Made by a program: the position numbers and the translations under genes
Shown here: positions 8,814 to 18,964 of the stretch, piece by piece
How the letters are laid out: each line of letters opens with the position of its first letter
How positions within the stretch are numbered: the first letter of the stretch is position 1
Source of the DNA: Acidobacteriota bacterium
Lineage (GTDB): Bacteria; Acidobacteriota; Terriglobia; Bryobacterales; Bryobacteraceae
Assembly: GCA_026393985.1 (NCBI GenBank)
Contig: JAPKZB010000081.1
Coordinates: 1 to 64,000, forward strand
Length of the DNA: 64,000 nucleotides
Direction: 5' to 3'
Notes under the pieces: model-generated
What the model saw: the letters and a program-made list of their open reading frames with translations, nothing else
Databases searched by the model: none
Told to the model about the DNA's origin: nothing

Positions 8814-10798
8814 GCGGCCTCCTCGCGCGTCAGATAGCGCGTTGCATAGATCGATTCCGCAATGGTGATTGCGGCCAGTAAAAACAAAAGATACGGCCAA
8901 AGCGGCCACGGTTCCCGCTTCTGGCCCGCCGGCAGGCCTGCCGTATTTGGGGCGGCCTCGGCGACTCCCGTGGCCTGCCATAGGGCGACGGTCTCGGCGT
9001 CCACGCGGTCAAAATCGGATTCCCGGCGGTCGGCATTAACGGCGACGAGCGTCTGACGTCCGCTGCTGCGGCGGACCTCGTAGAAGCCTTCGTCGGGAGG
9101 CTGATAGCTGGTCGCCTTGGCCGCCTGGTCCAGGCTGAGCGCGCGGTTGCCCTTGGCATCGAGGACCTCGACGGTCACGGCGCGGTCGGCGGCCGCGCGG
9201 AGTTCAATGGTTTCGCCAACGGCTACGGCTTGGGTGGATTCCTCCTGCCGGCTCAGGTACTGCGCGGTGCGCTCCACAAAGGGCAGAAAGGCGGGATGGA
9301 TCGGCAGGTTATTGCCGAGATTGTCGAGGCCCGAAGCCAGCACCAGAATGCGGCCGTCGCCCTCCTGCTGTTCGAGCAGCACCGGTTGGCCGGACGCCGT
9401 CCGGGCCAACACCTTCGCGCTGCCCGGCTCGATTTGCGCCAGTTGGTAGAACTTCACCGTTTCGAGGCCCGTCATCTTCTCAATCACCGGGTGCGTCTGG
9501 TCGCGTTGGGCGACGGTGGCAAAGAGTTCCTTAGCGCGGTCGGCGAGGCGAGAGCCGCTCAGCGCCAGGCCGCTCACCGGCACTTTGTTCCCCACGGCCG
9601 TCCCGGGGCCAACCGCAATCAACAGATTGCCGCCGGTCCGCACAAACTCACGCAAACTGCTCTCGAGCGCCGGGCTGAGCGCACCCGGGTCGGCCAGGAC
9701 GACATAGGCGGCGTTCTGGAGATTGGGCAGCGTTTCCGTGGTGGCCACGTCGGCCCGGAAGGCGCCGCCGGCCGCTGCTTCGAGAGCCGCGGCGTAGTAG
9801 AACTCGCTGCGATTATCGCGGGCGTTGCGCAGGAGCACCACGCGGCGGGGGTCGGAGCGCTCGACGGCAAACCGCGCCGCATCGTCGAGGGCAAAGGCAT
9901 CGCCGCCGTCTATGCGCACCTCGCCGCGCCGCCAGCCGTAGGGGGTTTCCAGGCCGATGAACTCCACCGTGGCCCGCCCCGCGGACGGGATAGCCACATC
10001 GCGAGCGTGAATCTGCCGCCCATCGACCCAAACGGAGACCTTCTTCGTCGCGGCGCCCGTGTGCACGCTGGCCACGGTGGCCTGCAGCCGCACGGTCTTG
10101 GGATCGAAGATCCGTCCGGGCGTGCGCACGCTTTCGACGTAGAAGTTGGCCAGCTCCTTCGGGCCCACCTCATGCACTACCAGCTTGGCGTCGGCCGGCA
10201 ACTGGAGGTCGGCAAAGCGCCCCGGCAGCGAGCTCTTCTGCAGATCGGTGTAGACGTGGAGTTCGACAGGCGTGCGGTTGGCTTCGGCGATGCTGCGCGC
10301 GGTGCGGGCCAACTCGGCAAAGCTCGACCGCTCATCGCCGGGCGCGATGGCCGCGACGGCGGCGCGCAGGGCCGCGGGGTCGTCGCTGAGGGGCCCCATC
10401 TCACGCACGCCGGAACCGAAGCTGAGCACCTGCGCCCGGCCGGTTGCTTCGGTGAGCGCCGCGCGCTTGGCCTCATCGAGAGCCGTGCCGCGCCGCATGG
10501 AAAACGAGTTGTCGATGGCGAGCAGCTTGAGCCGCTTGCCGGAGACGATGGGCACGTTGCGGTCCAGGTAAGGCTGCGCAAAGGCGATAGCCAGCAGCAG
10601 GAGCAGCAGCAGCCGCAGGACGAGAAGTGCTATATAGCGCAAACGGCGCTGGCGGGTCGAGGTCATCGTCCGCTTTTCAAAGAACATGAGCGAGGGGAAC
10701 TGCAGCGGGGTGTTTTTGTGCTGCTGCAGCAGATGCAGCCACACGGGCAGCCCCAACAGAGCTACGCCGCCGAGAAACCAGGGCGCCAGAAAAGCCAT
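8810..10798 (-). CDS. BatA-like membrane protein with VWA domain
   Basis: 662 aa. The N-terminus (MAFLAPWFLGGVALLGLPVWLHLL, with NTPLQFPSLMFF and a second helix LLVLRLLLLLLLAIAFAQPYL) is the BatA/aerotolerance-regulator N-terminal domain. A VWA domain follows: LLAIDNSFSM carries the MIDAS DxSxS motif (D96, S98, S100). The middle has a GATase-like segment (LREFVRTGGNLLIAVGPG), and a C-terminal helix (PLWPYLLFLLAAITIAESIYA) anchors the protein. Its stop overlaps the DUF4175 start and its ATG directly abuts the DUF58 stop, so translation is probably coupled. In MoxR operons such proteins act with the ATPase in metal-dependent assembly or envelope-stress functions; the specific client is unknown. 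Confidence 0.9.
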   Translation of the reverse strand: MAFLAPWFLGGVALLGLPVWLHLLQQHKNTPLQFPSLMFFEKRTMTSTRQRRLRYIALLVLRLLLLLLLAIAFAQPYLDRNVPIVSGKRLKLLAIDNSFSMRRGTALDEAKRAALTEATGRAQVLSFGSGVREMGPLSDDPAALRAAVAAIAPGDERSSFAELARTARSIAEANRTPVELHVYTDLQKSSLPGRFADLQLPADAKLVVHEVGPKELANFYVESVRTPGRIFDPKTVRLQATVASVHTGAATKKVSVWVDGRQIHARDVAIPSAGRATVEFIGLETPYGWRRGEVRIDGGDAFALDDAARFAVERSDPRRVVLLRNARDNRSEFYYAAALEAAAGGAFRADVATTETLPNLQNAAYVVLADPGALSPALESSLREFVRTGGNLLIAVGPGTAVGNKVPVSGLALSGSRLADRAKELFATVAQRDQTHPVIEKMTGLETVKFYQLAQIEPGSAKVLARTASGQPVLLEQQEGDGRILVLASGLDNLGNNLPIHPAFLPFVERTAQYLSRQEESTQAVAVGETIELRAAADRAVTVEVLDAKGNRALSLDQAAKATSYQPPDEGFYEVRRSSGRQTLVAVNADRRESDFDRVDAETVALWQATGVAEAAPNTAGLPAGQKREPWPLWPYLLFLLAAITIAESIYATRYLTREEAA

Positions 10799-11689
10799 CT
10801 AGAGCCTCCCCTGCCGGACAAGCAGAAATTCGCGCAGACACTCATCGAGCGGACGGTCGGTGGGCGCCAGGTGGTAGGTCAGCCCGGCCGAGCGGGCTTT
10901 GGCGGCCAGCGCCGCGGTGTGGGCATCGATCTTCGCCCGGTACTCGTCGCGAGCATATTCCGGGGTTGTTTCGAGGGACGTTTTCGTTTCGCTGTCGATC
11001 AACAGCATGGGCCCGTCAAAACGGGGGCGCAACTCCACCGGGTCGAGCAGATGAAAGAGCACGACATCGTTGCCGCGCCAGCGCAGCGGCTCGATGGCTT
11101 TGACGATGATCTCCGGATCTTCGTAAAAATCGCTGATCACCACCACCATTCCCCGCCGGTTCCGCATCATCTCCTGAAAGTGATAGAAGGGCCGGCCGAA
11201 GTTGGTCCGCTGGCCGGGTTCGGCCTGATCGAGGGCGTGCAGCGTGCGCCGCAGTTGGCCGGACCGGGAGCTGGGGGTGACGAACTCGCGGATATCGTCG
11301 TCGAAGACGAGCACGCCGACGGCGTCGCGCTGCTGGCTGCCGAGATAGGCGAGCGAGGCGGCCAGAAAGCGGGCGTAGTCCATCTTAGTGATCTTGTGGG
11401 AGGTGAAGGCCATGGAGGCCGAGGCATCGAGCAGCACGGTGAGGCGGGAATTGGTTTCGCCCTTGTACTTCTTGAGGTAGGTTCGCTCGGTCCGGGCGAA
11501 CACGTTCCAGTCCACGTGGCGCAGGTCGTCGCCTGGGGTGTACATGCGGTATTCGGCAAACTCCTGCGAGAAGCCGAAGTGCGGCGACCGGTGCAGCCCC
11601 GCGATGAAGCCATCGACGACAGTCCTGGCCACCAGCTCCAGGTTCGAGATGGCTGCGAGAACGGCGGGTTGGAGGAAGCGCTGGTCCAT
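10799..11689 (-). CDS. DUF58 domain protein
   Basis: 296 aa. It contains the DUF58 signature RMYTPGDDLRHVDWNVFARTERTYLKKY followed by a VWA-like core with LTVLLDASASM (DxSxS) and VVISDFYE. There is no membrane segment, so it is probably cytoplasmic. The order MoxR, DUF58, BatA-like VWA matches the classic MoxR gene cluster. The stop codon lies immediately next to the BatA-like start, and 19 bases separate its start from the MoxR stop. The partner is expected to be the adjacent MoxR ATPase. The family assignment is firm; the biochemical role is not established. Confidence 0.9.
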   Translation of the reverse strand: MDQRFLQPAVLAAISNLELVARTVVDGFIAGLHRSPHFGFSQEFAEYRMYTPGDDLRHVDWNVFARTERTYLKKYKGETNSRLTVLLDASASMAFTSHKITKMDYARFLAASLAYLGSQQRDAVGVLVFDDDIREFVTPSSRSGQLRRTLHALDQAEPGQRTNFGRPFYHFQEMMRNRRGMVVVISDFYEDPEIIVKAIEPLRWRGNDVVLFHLLDPVELRPRFDGPMLLIDSETKTSLETTPEYARDEYRAKIDAHTAALAAKARSAGLTYHLAPTDRPLDECLREFLLVRQGRL

Positions 11690-11708
11690 GAGGTTGGGTC
11701 GCGGGGCG

Positions 11709-12731
<1,023 letters not shown>

Positions 12732-14897
12732 TTATTTCGATAGCTCCAGGAGAAGTTTCTGGGCCGGGCGGAAACTGGGCGCGGCTTCTAAAGCGTACAG
12801 GAGGTTGTCGCGGGCGGTATCGAGCTTTCCGGCGGCGCGGTAGGCTCTGGCTAGATTGTAGTAGGAAGTGGCGGCGTCAATCGGGTTCGAGAAGACGGAG
12901 GCCTGAAACTCGCGGATCGCCTTGTCGGTGTTCCCCACCTTCAACCAGAGTTCTCCCTGCAGGCGGTGCAGCTCTTCGTCCTGCACGGGAAAGATGAAAT
13001 TGACCCGTTCGAGGGCGCGGGCGGCCTGTTCGGTCTGTCCGGACTCGTCGAGGAGTTTGGCCAGTTTCTTGAGCGTGGCCGGGTAGCGGCCGCCGGCTTT
13101 GGCGTAAGCGCTGAGCGCGGCGATGGCGCCGGCGGGGTTCTTCTTTTCGAGCTGCGCGTCGGCGAGAATCTCGTACGGGCTGCCGGCCTCGACATAGTCC
13201 GGGTAGATGCGTCCAAGCGCTTCGGCTTCGGGGATCACCTTGTCCCAGTTGGCGGCTTTGACTTCGGCGCTCAGCGCACGCAGGCGTTTGGTCCAATCCT
13301 CAAAACCCTGCACCTGCGAGGTGGTGAGCTTCTCGAGCCAGGCGAGAAACTCCCGGTCGAACTCTTCGGGTTTGATTTTGAGGTGCTTTTCGACGACGGC
13401 CGGGGTGCCCGCGCCCGTGCCGAAGTCGCGCAGCATGGCGAGCAGCGTCTGCCAGCCCCATTTGCCCGCGATGTAGTCGCAAATCTTGCCGGCCTGGAAG
13501 TAGCTGATGATGACTTGATTGGGATAGCTAGGCCGGGTGAAGCCTTTGTCGAGCTTGGCGATCGGCAGCAGTTTCTTATCTTTGATCGCGCGAATGGCGC
13601 CGGGGTCGAGCCGGTCGCCCCACTCGGGGTCGACGGCCGTTTCTTCGTGGACGGCCAAGCCTTCGGTGAACCAGCGCGGCACGCGATGCCGCGTGGCGGC
13701 AAGAGCGTAGACGTGGCTCAGTTCATGCCACAGCGTGCTGGCCCAATGGAAGCTGCCGGGCTTGCGGCCGGAGGGCGAATCCATCGCCACGACGTTGCCG
13801 AAGGTGACGCCGAGCGCGCCTAAGCCCGGCAGGCCCATGGTGCGCACGGCGAAGTCTTCGTGGTCCGGATAGACTTCCAGTTGCACGGGGCGGTCGAGCA
13901 CCAGTTCGTACTTCTTTTCAAAAACCTCGACGGCCCGCTCCAACTCGCGTTCGAAGTAAGGCCGGAGCAGGTCGGCTTCTTTCTTAGCCAGGCGCAGGAT
14001 GATTTTGCCCTTTCTGATGGTGACGAAGTTCTTGTAAGAGTCCATCAGCTTGAGCGTGTTGACGGTGGCCGCATCGCGGAAGCCCGCGGCATAGACGGCT
14101 TCGAGCATAGGCTTGGCTTCGTCTTCCAGGCCGAGGCGCATGAGGTTCACGCCAAGCTCCGAGCGCGCCGGCAGGTAATCCGGATTCAGCTCTACCGCCC
14201 GGCGGTAGAGCTTGATGCCCTCCTCATAGCGGCGGTTGATGACGAAGATGCGCGCGGCCAGCGCATAGCCTTCTGCATAGGCCGGGTTCACCTGATTGAG
14301 CCGGGTAATCCACTCGGTGCCGGGCTTGCCGTCCATCCAATCGATGGTGGCGCGGATCATGAGGGCGTCGAGCGCCTCGGGTGAAATCGCGAGCGCCTTG
14401 TCAGCCTGCACGCCTGCCTCGGCCGGGTTACCGTCTTCAATCGCGAAACGGGCCAGCACCTCGTGCGCCTCATAGGCCCGCGGATCTTTCTTGAGCGCCT
14501 GTTCGGCGAACTCGATGGACTTGGCGTCGAAAGAGCCGGCCGCCACGAGCGCCATCCCAATCAGCGCGGGTGGATAGTCGGCCTGCACGGCCAGCGCTTC
14601 TTCAAACAGCGCCGCGGCGTCTTCGCGTTTGTTGCGCTCAAGATAGAAGCGGCCCCAACGCACGCGCGGCTCGGGGTTCTTCGGCTGGGCTTTCACGGCG
14701 GCGCGGAAGAAGCTGTTGGCGCCTTCGGCATCGTTCTGATACCAGCGTGCTTCGGCCTGCTCGAGCGCCTTGCCGCTCTCGGCGGCGCGGGCATGGCAGG
14801 CCCGCGCTTCGGCCAGTTTCCCTCGCCGGTGCAGAGCCCGGCAATCCTGCGCCCAGGTTGCCGACAGCGCGAGCAAACCGAGCGCCAGGAGCCTCAT
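12732..14897 (-). CDS. Secreted TPR protein with gluzincin (peptidase MA-like) domain
   Basis: 721 aa. A signal peptide (RLLALGLLALSATWAQDC) is followed by TPR repeats over residues about 20-290, a central metallopeptidase domain, and further TPRs over about 560-720. The catalytic motif is HELSH (H391, E392, H395) with the third zinc ligand probably E412 in WFTEGLAVHEE, the arrangement of the peptidase MA/gluzincin group. The active residues look intact. It would act in the periplasm or at the cell surface. It lies between the caspase-like gene (four-base overlap at 14894-14897) and MoxR, so it is probably part of the same complex or stress response. Confidence 0.88.
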   Translation of the reverse strand: MRLLALGLLALSATWAQDCRALHRRGKLAEARACHARAAESGKALEQAEARWYQNDAEGANSFFRAAVKAQPKNPEPRVRWGRFYLERNKREDAAALFEEALAVQADYPPALIGMALVAAGSFDAKSIEFAEQALKKDPRAYEAHEVLARFAIEDGNPAEAGVQADKALAISPEALDALMIRATIDWMDGKPGTEWITRLNQVNPAYAEGYALAARIFVINRRYEEGIKLYRRAVELNPDYLPARSELGVNLMRLGLEDEAKPMLEAVYAAGFRDAATVNTLKLMDSYKNFVTIRKGKIILRLAKKEADLLRPYFERELERAVEVFEKKYELVLDRPVQLEVYPDHEDFAVRTMGLPGLGALGVTFGNVVAMDSPSGRKPGSFHWASTLWHELSHVYALAATRHRVPRWFTEGLAVHEETAVDPEWGDRLDPGAIRAIKDKKLLPIAKLDKGFTRPSYPNQVIISYFQAGKICDYIAGKWGWQTLLAMLRDFGTGAGTPAVVEKHLKIKPEEFDREFLAWLEKLTTSQVQGFEDWTKRLRALSAEVKAANWDKVIPEAEALGRIYPDYVEAGSPYEILADAQLEKKNPAGAIAALSAYAKAGGRYPATLKKLAKLLDESGQTEQAARALERVNFIFPVQDEELHRLQGELWLKVGNTDKAIREFQASVFSNPIDAATSYYNLARAYRAAGKLDTARDNLLYALEAAPSFRPAQKLLLELSK

Positions 14898-15817
14898 CTG
14901 TCGATCTCCTCCTGCACCTGCGCCAATTGCAGCAGCAGTTTGCCGAGCGCCTTCCGGTACTCGTCGGCGGGCATGGCGGCCTTCTCGTACTTCAACTTGT
15001 CGATCTCGGCTTCAAGGCTCTCGCGACGCGCCAGCAGCGCCTGTTTGGCCGGACTCTTGGCCGCCTGCTGCAGCGAGCCGAAGCGGAGCAGCGGCAACTG
15101 CCGGGCGAGAAGGCCCTGCCCGTTGTCCGGCGCCGGAGCGCGAACTCCAGAGCCTTTACCCGTGTCTTCGAGCAAAGGATGCTCGGTGGCCAGGCGCTTC
15201 TGCGTCTCGTAAAAAGCGGTGGTTTTCTTATCGGCGTACAGGAAGGCCTCAAGGGCGCTGACCGATTCGTTCTTGTCGGTATCGGCCAGAGGATCGCGAA
15301 ACGCTTCGACGACGAACCGGCCGAAGACGGTGGCGTTCTTTTCGGTGCCGGTGCGGGTGGCCGTAATCACGGCCCGGAACTCGCGCCGCAGCGGCTCAAT
15401 CGAAGCGCCGCTCGCCGAGGTTGTGTTGATCACCACCTGCCGACGCGAGGGCACGAACTCGAGCTTGGCGGCCAACTCAGCGGCCGTGAGGTCGGGCCCC
15501 GGGATGTTGAACTTATAGTCGGTCCCATCGAAGGTTCCGTGCCCGATGAGCGTCACCACCACAACGTCGTCCGCCTTGGCGCCTTTCACGCACTCATCGA
15601 CGGCGGCCTCGATCCGGGCCTTGGTCGCATCCGGCCCGCTCAGCGTGGTCACCTTGGCATCCGGCGTGGCGCGGACGGACTTGTCCAACTCGGCGGCCAA
15701 GCCCTTAAAGCGCGTCTCATACTCGGGCTCGCCGCCGAGTCCCGCCACCGTGATGTACCACGTAGTCGCCGGCAAGACTCCCGTGCAAAACGAAGCCAAC
15801 AGCACTAGCCTTCTCAC
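14894..15817 (-). CDS. Caspase-like (clan CD, C13/C14-type) protein lacking a recognisable catalytic Cys
   Basis: 307 aa from a GTG at 15817 that overlaps the upstream stop as GTGA; the longer frame to 16159 lies within the upstream gene and is rejected. The signal peptide is VRRLVLLASFCTGVLPA. The core resembles bacterial legumain/caspase-like proteins: DDVVVVTLIGHGTFDG carries the catalytic-type His (H93), and a later segment (DPLADTDKNESVSALEAFLYA) matches that group. Where a DxCxSG motif with the nucleophile would be expected, the sequence is INTTSASGAS, with no Cys nearby. It may be a pseudoprotease, or Ser/Thr may have replaced Cys. A C-terminal coiled coil (residues about 250-305) follows. 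It is part of the MoxR/DUF4175 operon. Confidence 0.7.
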   Translation of the reverse strand: MRRLVLLASFCTGVLPATTWYITVAGLGGEPEYETRFKGLAAELDKSVRATPDAKVTTLSGPDATKARIEAAVDECVKGAKADDVVVVTLIGHGTFDGTDYKFNIPGPDLTAAELAAKLEFVPSRRQVVINTTSASGASIEPLRREFRAVITATRTGTEKNATVFGRFVVEAFRDPLADTDKNESVSALEAFLYADKKTTAFYETQKRLATEHPLLEDTGKGSGVRAPAPDNGQGLLARQLPLLRFGSLQQAAKSPAKQALLARRESLEAEIDKLKYEKAAMPADEYRKALGKLLLQLAQVQEEIDR

Positions 15818-18060
15818 ACCGCCCCCCACTTGCGCCGCAGCAGCCATTCGCCGCCCCGGAGCAGGGCCAGCAGCAGGAAGACCAACGGAATGTTCCACAA
15901 ATCCTTCACCTCGCGCGTCGTAATGCCGGCTTCGGAGTAGGTGATCTCCTCCGGCAGGCGGCTCACGGTTTTGGGTGTCCAGTACCGGCCGCCGGTCTGC
16001 GCGCTCAGCCGTTCGAGCGTCTCGCGGTCCTGTTGGGTGTGGTAGGCCTCGGTCACGCCGTCCTCCCGCCGGAAGCTCATCGTGTCCCGGCCCACCTCTT
16101 CGCCGGCCCGCGTGGCGTACATTTCCACGAGATAAGAGCCCGGCTTTTCCGCGCCCCACTCGCCCACGTAGACGCCGGGCAGCACCGGATCCGGCTGCAG
16201 CGGTACGGTCGCCGCCACCCCGCCCGGACCACTGATCCGCGCTTCGACACTGCCATCGGCCAACGGCAAGAACTGCCGGTTCCGCACCTCGGCGCGCAAA
16301 GGAATCCGCTGCTCATCGCTGAAGACCGTCCGCGGGAGCGCCGCGACGACGCGTCCGGGCGTTGCCCCGACCAGCCACCGCGACAACTGCTGCCAAAAGA
16401 CCTCATGCGACTTGTCTTCAAGCGGCTGCGCCATCTGCCAGCGCCAGGTCCCCGAAGTGGCCAGCACCGCCGTGCGGCCGCGGCCATAGTTCTGCGTGAT
16501 CCACAGAGGCAGCCGTCCTTTGTTGGTCACCGATTCGGCCAAGACTACAGCGCCGGCCTTCAAGCTGCCCGGGTTCTGGTAGTCGGCCAGGTAGGGCATC
16601 TTCTTCCAACGGTCGACGTTGCGCGCCGGATCTTCGTCGAGGCGGGCGTAGATGCTTTCGCGCCCCGCCGCGGTCAACTCTACCGTTGCGCGGTCGCGGA
16701 TGAAAGTCGTGCGCCGTTCCCCCGGATTCACCGGGAGCAGTTCGAGTAAGGGGCTCGCGCCGTAGCCACCTTCGGCCAGCGTGGTCCGCCCACCCAGAAA
16801 CAGCAGCCCGCCGCCCCGCCGGTCGACAAACTGCTGCAGCAGTTCCACCTGCGCGGGGCTGAAGTAGCCCGCCTCGACGTTGCCGAGGATGATGCCTTCA
16901 AAGGCGAACAGCTCGTCGAGCGTTGACGGGAATCCGCCTTCGAGCTCGTTGGGCGTGTTGATGCCCTGCCGGTAGATCTTGTTCTGCGTGGTGCGGAGGA
17001 GGGTTACCAGGTTGATCGAGCGGTCCTCTTCGAGCGCCCGCCGGATGAACTTGAACTCCCAGCGCGGTTCGCCTTCGAGATAGAGAATCCGCGGCTTACG
17101 GCTCTCCACCTGCACGAGCCGCGTCAGTGCGTTGTTGCCCGGGTTAGTTTCCCCGGCCAGCGTCTGCAGAGACACCTGAACGGTCTTGGCCGCGGCGTTG
17201 CCGGCGTTGAACAGCAGGTTCTCGGTCTGCGGCGCGCCATCGGCGGCCAGGGTGACCTCCTTGGCGGTCAGCGTCCGCCCCTCCTCGCTTACGACCAACT
17301 TCGCCCGCTGCCCGGCGTAGCCGCGCTGTTCGAAGCGAACCATCACACTCAGCCGCGAGTCGGCCAGGGCCCGAACCGGCGTTTGCACATCAATCAGCGC
17401 CAGATCCTTTTCGGCCTTCTCCCGGCCGAAGCCGACCGTGTGCACCGGAAAGCGCCGGCTGCGCAGCGTGGCCAGGGTCTGGCGGTCGATGCCGCCCGCC
17501 GTGTCGCCGCCATCGCTCATCACTACCAAGGCGCCGATTGGCAAGCTGCCGGACTCGGCCGCAATCTGCGCCAAACCTTCGCTTAACCGGCTCACCGGGG
17601 CTTCCGCCGTCAAATCCTTCCAATCGCCGGTCCGCGCCAACCGGGCGCCCATCTTGTAATACCGCACCTGAAACTTCTTGGCGAGGCCGTCGGCCAAGCC
17701 GGCTTCGAGCGTCTTTTTCAGCAGGTCGCGGCGAGTGAGGCCGTCTTCGGTCAACGCCATTGACCGAGAATCGTCGAGCAGCACCGCGACGATGTTCTGC
17801 TGCGGCTTCAGCGTGGCGATGCTGATGCCGGGCTGCCAGAGGAGCAACAGCACGAGCGCGATCATGGTGGACTGCAGACCCCACAGCACCAGCGCCCGGG
17901 CCCGCTTGCCATTGTTCCACTGGCGCAACAGGAGCCAGCCGACCACGCCCGCCGCCGCCGCGCTCGCCAGCACCCACCACCACAGGCTCCATCCCGACTG
18001 CAGGACGAGGCTCCCTTTCTCGTAGACGGTGAGCGGGTACTTAAACAGGAGTTCAAACAT
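15814..18060 (-). CDS. VWA and glutamine-amidotransferase-like membrane protein
   Basis: 748 aa from the ATG at 18060, which shares one base with the upstream TAA (TAATG); an upstream extension in the same frame is rejected. Two N-terminal helices (WWWVLASAAAAGVVGWLLL; LVLWGLQSTMIALVLLLLW) precede a VWA domain with LLDDSRSM (DxSxS). A class I GATase-like fold follows (EGIILGNVEAGYFSPAQVELLQ, FVDRRGGGLLFLGG). A C-terminal helix (IPLVFLLLALLRGGEWLL) anchors it. This architecture recurs beside DUF4159 and BatA-like genes. No GATase catalytic Cys is apparent, so it is probably a structural or binding domain. Confidence 0.85.
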   Translation of the reverse strand: MFELLFKYPLTVYEKGSLVLQSGWSLWWWVLASAAAAGVVGWLLLRQWNNGKRARALVLWGLQSTMIALVLLLLWQPGISIATLKPQQNIVAVLLDDSRSMALTEDGLTRRDLLKKTLEAGLADGLAKKFQVRYYKMGARLARTGDWKDLTAEAPVSRLSEGLAQIAAESGSLPIGALVVMSDGGDTAGGIDRQTLATLRSRRFPVHTVGFGREKAEKDLALIDVQTPVRALADSRLSVMVRFEQRGYAGQRAKLVVSEEGRTLTAKEVTLAADGAPQTENLLFNAGNAAAKTVQVSLQTLAGETNPGNNALTRLVQVESRKPRILYLEGEPRWEFKFIRRALEEDRSINLVTLLRTTQNKIYRQGINTPNELEGGFPSTLDELFAFEGIILGNVEAGYFSPAQVELLQQFVDRRGGGLLFLGGRTTLAEGGYGASPLLELLPVNPGERRTTFIRDRATVELTAAGRESIYARLDEDPARNVDRWKKMPYLADYQNPGSLKAGAVVLAESVTNKGRLPLWITQNYGRGRTAVLATSGTWRWQMAQPLEDKSHEVFWQQLSRWLVGATPGRVVAALPRTVFSDEQRIPLRAEVRNRQFLPLADGSVEARISGPGGVAATVPLQPDPVLPGVYVGEWGAEKPGSYLVEMYATRAGEEVGRDTMSFRREDGVTEAYHTQQDRETLERLSAQTGGRYWTPKTVSRLPEEITYSEAGITTREVKDLWNIPLVFLLLALLRGGEWLLRRKWGAV

Positions 18061-18872
18061 TAATGGCTCATCGCGTAAATGATGTAATTGATCCCGATGC
18101 GGTAAGCGAGCGAGGCGTAACGCTCGGGGTATTCGGGCGAATCGGCCCACTCCCAGGCGTCGCCGAGGTCCATGTTGTGGCAAGCTCCCACCATGAGCCG
18201 GCCCTTGTCGTCGTAGATGCCGCGCCAGGTGTCCTTTACGCCATCGTATTCATGGGTCTGCTCAAACGGGTAGTTCACAATGCCGGGAACCTGAAACCGG
18301 GAATCGAGGTCGTAGATGACGTGAAAGATCGGGTCCTTGTCCGGAATGTCCACCATCTCCCGTTCGGGGAATACCCGCTTCATCGAGAGCATGAAGATGT
18401 CCCACTCCATCGAGCCGTGGAAATCGTCGGTCATCAGGAACCCTCCGCGCAGCAGATACTCGCGTAACTTCTTGCACTGGGCATCGGTGAGGTCCCAATG
18501 GCCCGGTTCGACGACGTAGACCCACGGCCAGTTGAAGATCTCATCCGACTCCAGATCGACCACCTGCTCGGTGGAACGGACGTGCAGCCGGCTCAATCGC
18601 CGTACGCCCTGTACAAACTGCCGGTCCGCCTTCGGATAGTCGATCGACCAGGAGCCGCGCATCGACCACATCCGGTCACTGCTCCGCCAGTTGGGGTAAC
18701 GCAGCCGGGCAAAGGCAAACTCGGTTTTCTCATCCCCATCGGCCGGCATAACGTCCTCGGTTTCCTGGAAGGGCCAGTCCATGCCGCGCCGGAAGCGCCG
18801 CTGGGCATAGAGAGCGCTCCAGAGCGTGAGCCCGAGCAGCAGCGCGATCATCAACGGACGATTCATTCGCAT
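18060..18872 (-). CDS. DUF4159 domain protein (first gene of the MoxR/DUF4175 operon)
   Basis: 270 aa. An N-terminal anchor or signal (PLMIALLLGLTLWSALYAQ) is followed by a DUF4159 domain: FAFARLRYPNW, VEPGHWDLTDAQCKKLREYLLRGGFLMTDDFHG and a C-terminal EYPERYASLAYRIGINYIIYAMSH. DUF4159 proteins are typical partners in membrane-VWA/MoxR clusters. The gene overlaps the next by one base, and 87 bases separate it from the upstream isomerase gene, so it is the likely first gene of the eight-gene operon. A ribosome-binding site (AGAGGG) precedes the ATG. Confidence 0.88.
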   Translation of the reverse strand: MRMNRPLMIALLLGLTLWSALYAQRRFRRGMDWPFQETEDVMPADGDEKTEFAFARLRYPNWRSSDRMWSMRGSWSIDYPKADRQFVQGVRRLSRLHVRSTEQVVDLESDEIFNWPWVYVVEPGHWDLTDAQCKKLREYLLRGGFLMTDDFHGSMEWDIFMLSMKRVFPEREMVDIPDKDPIFHVIYDLDSRFQVPGIVNYPFEQTHEYDGVKDTWRGIYDDKGRLMVGACHNMDLGDAWEWADSPEYPERYASLAYRIGINYIIYAMSH

Positions 18873-18899
18873 GGCAGCACCCTCTTTAGACGCCTCCGG

Positions 18900-18964
18900 A
18901 TCAGAGCAGGTATCGAATTTCCTGCCTACAGTTTACAAGGCTTTACAGTAGCCAGAACTTTACA
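18900..18964 (-). promoter_or_regulatory. Putative promoter of the eight-gene operon with TGTAAA repeats
   Basis: On the minus strand, TTGTAA at 18933-18938 (-35-like) is followed after about 18 bases by GATACC (-10-like). Three direct copies of TGTAAA (plus-strand TTTACA at 18932, 18942 and 18959) sit in and just upstream of it, the last one overlapping the end of the isomerase gene. They could be regulator half-sites. Confidence 0.35.

Noticed and set aside
8814-8981. N-terminal extension of the DUF4175 protein
   Set aside because: Lies wholly inside the BatA-like gene; the ATGA overlap at 8810-8813 gives a start that begins at the conserved N-terminus.
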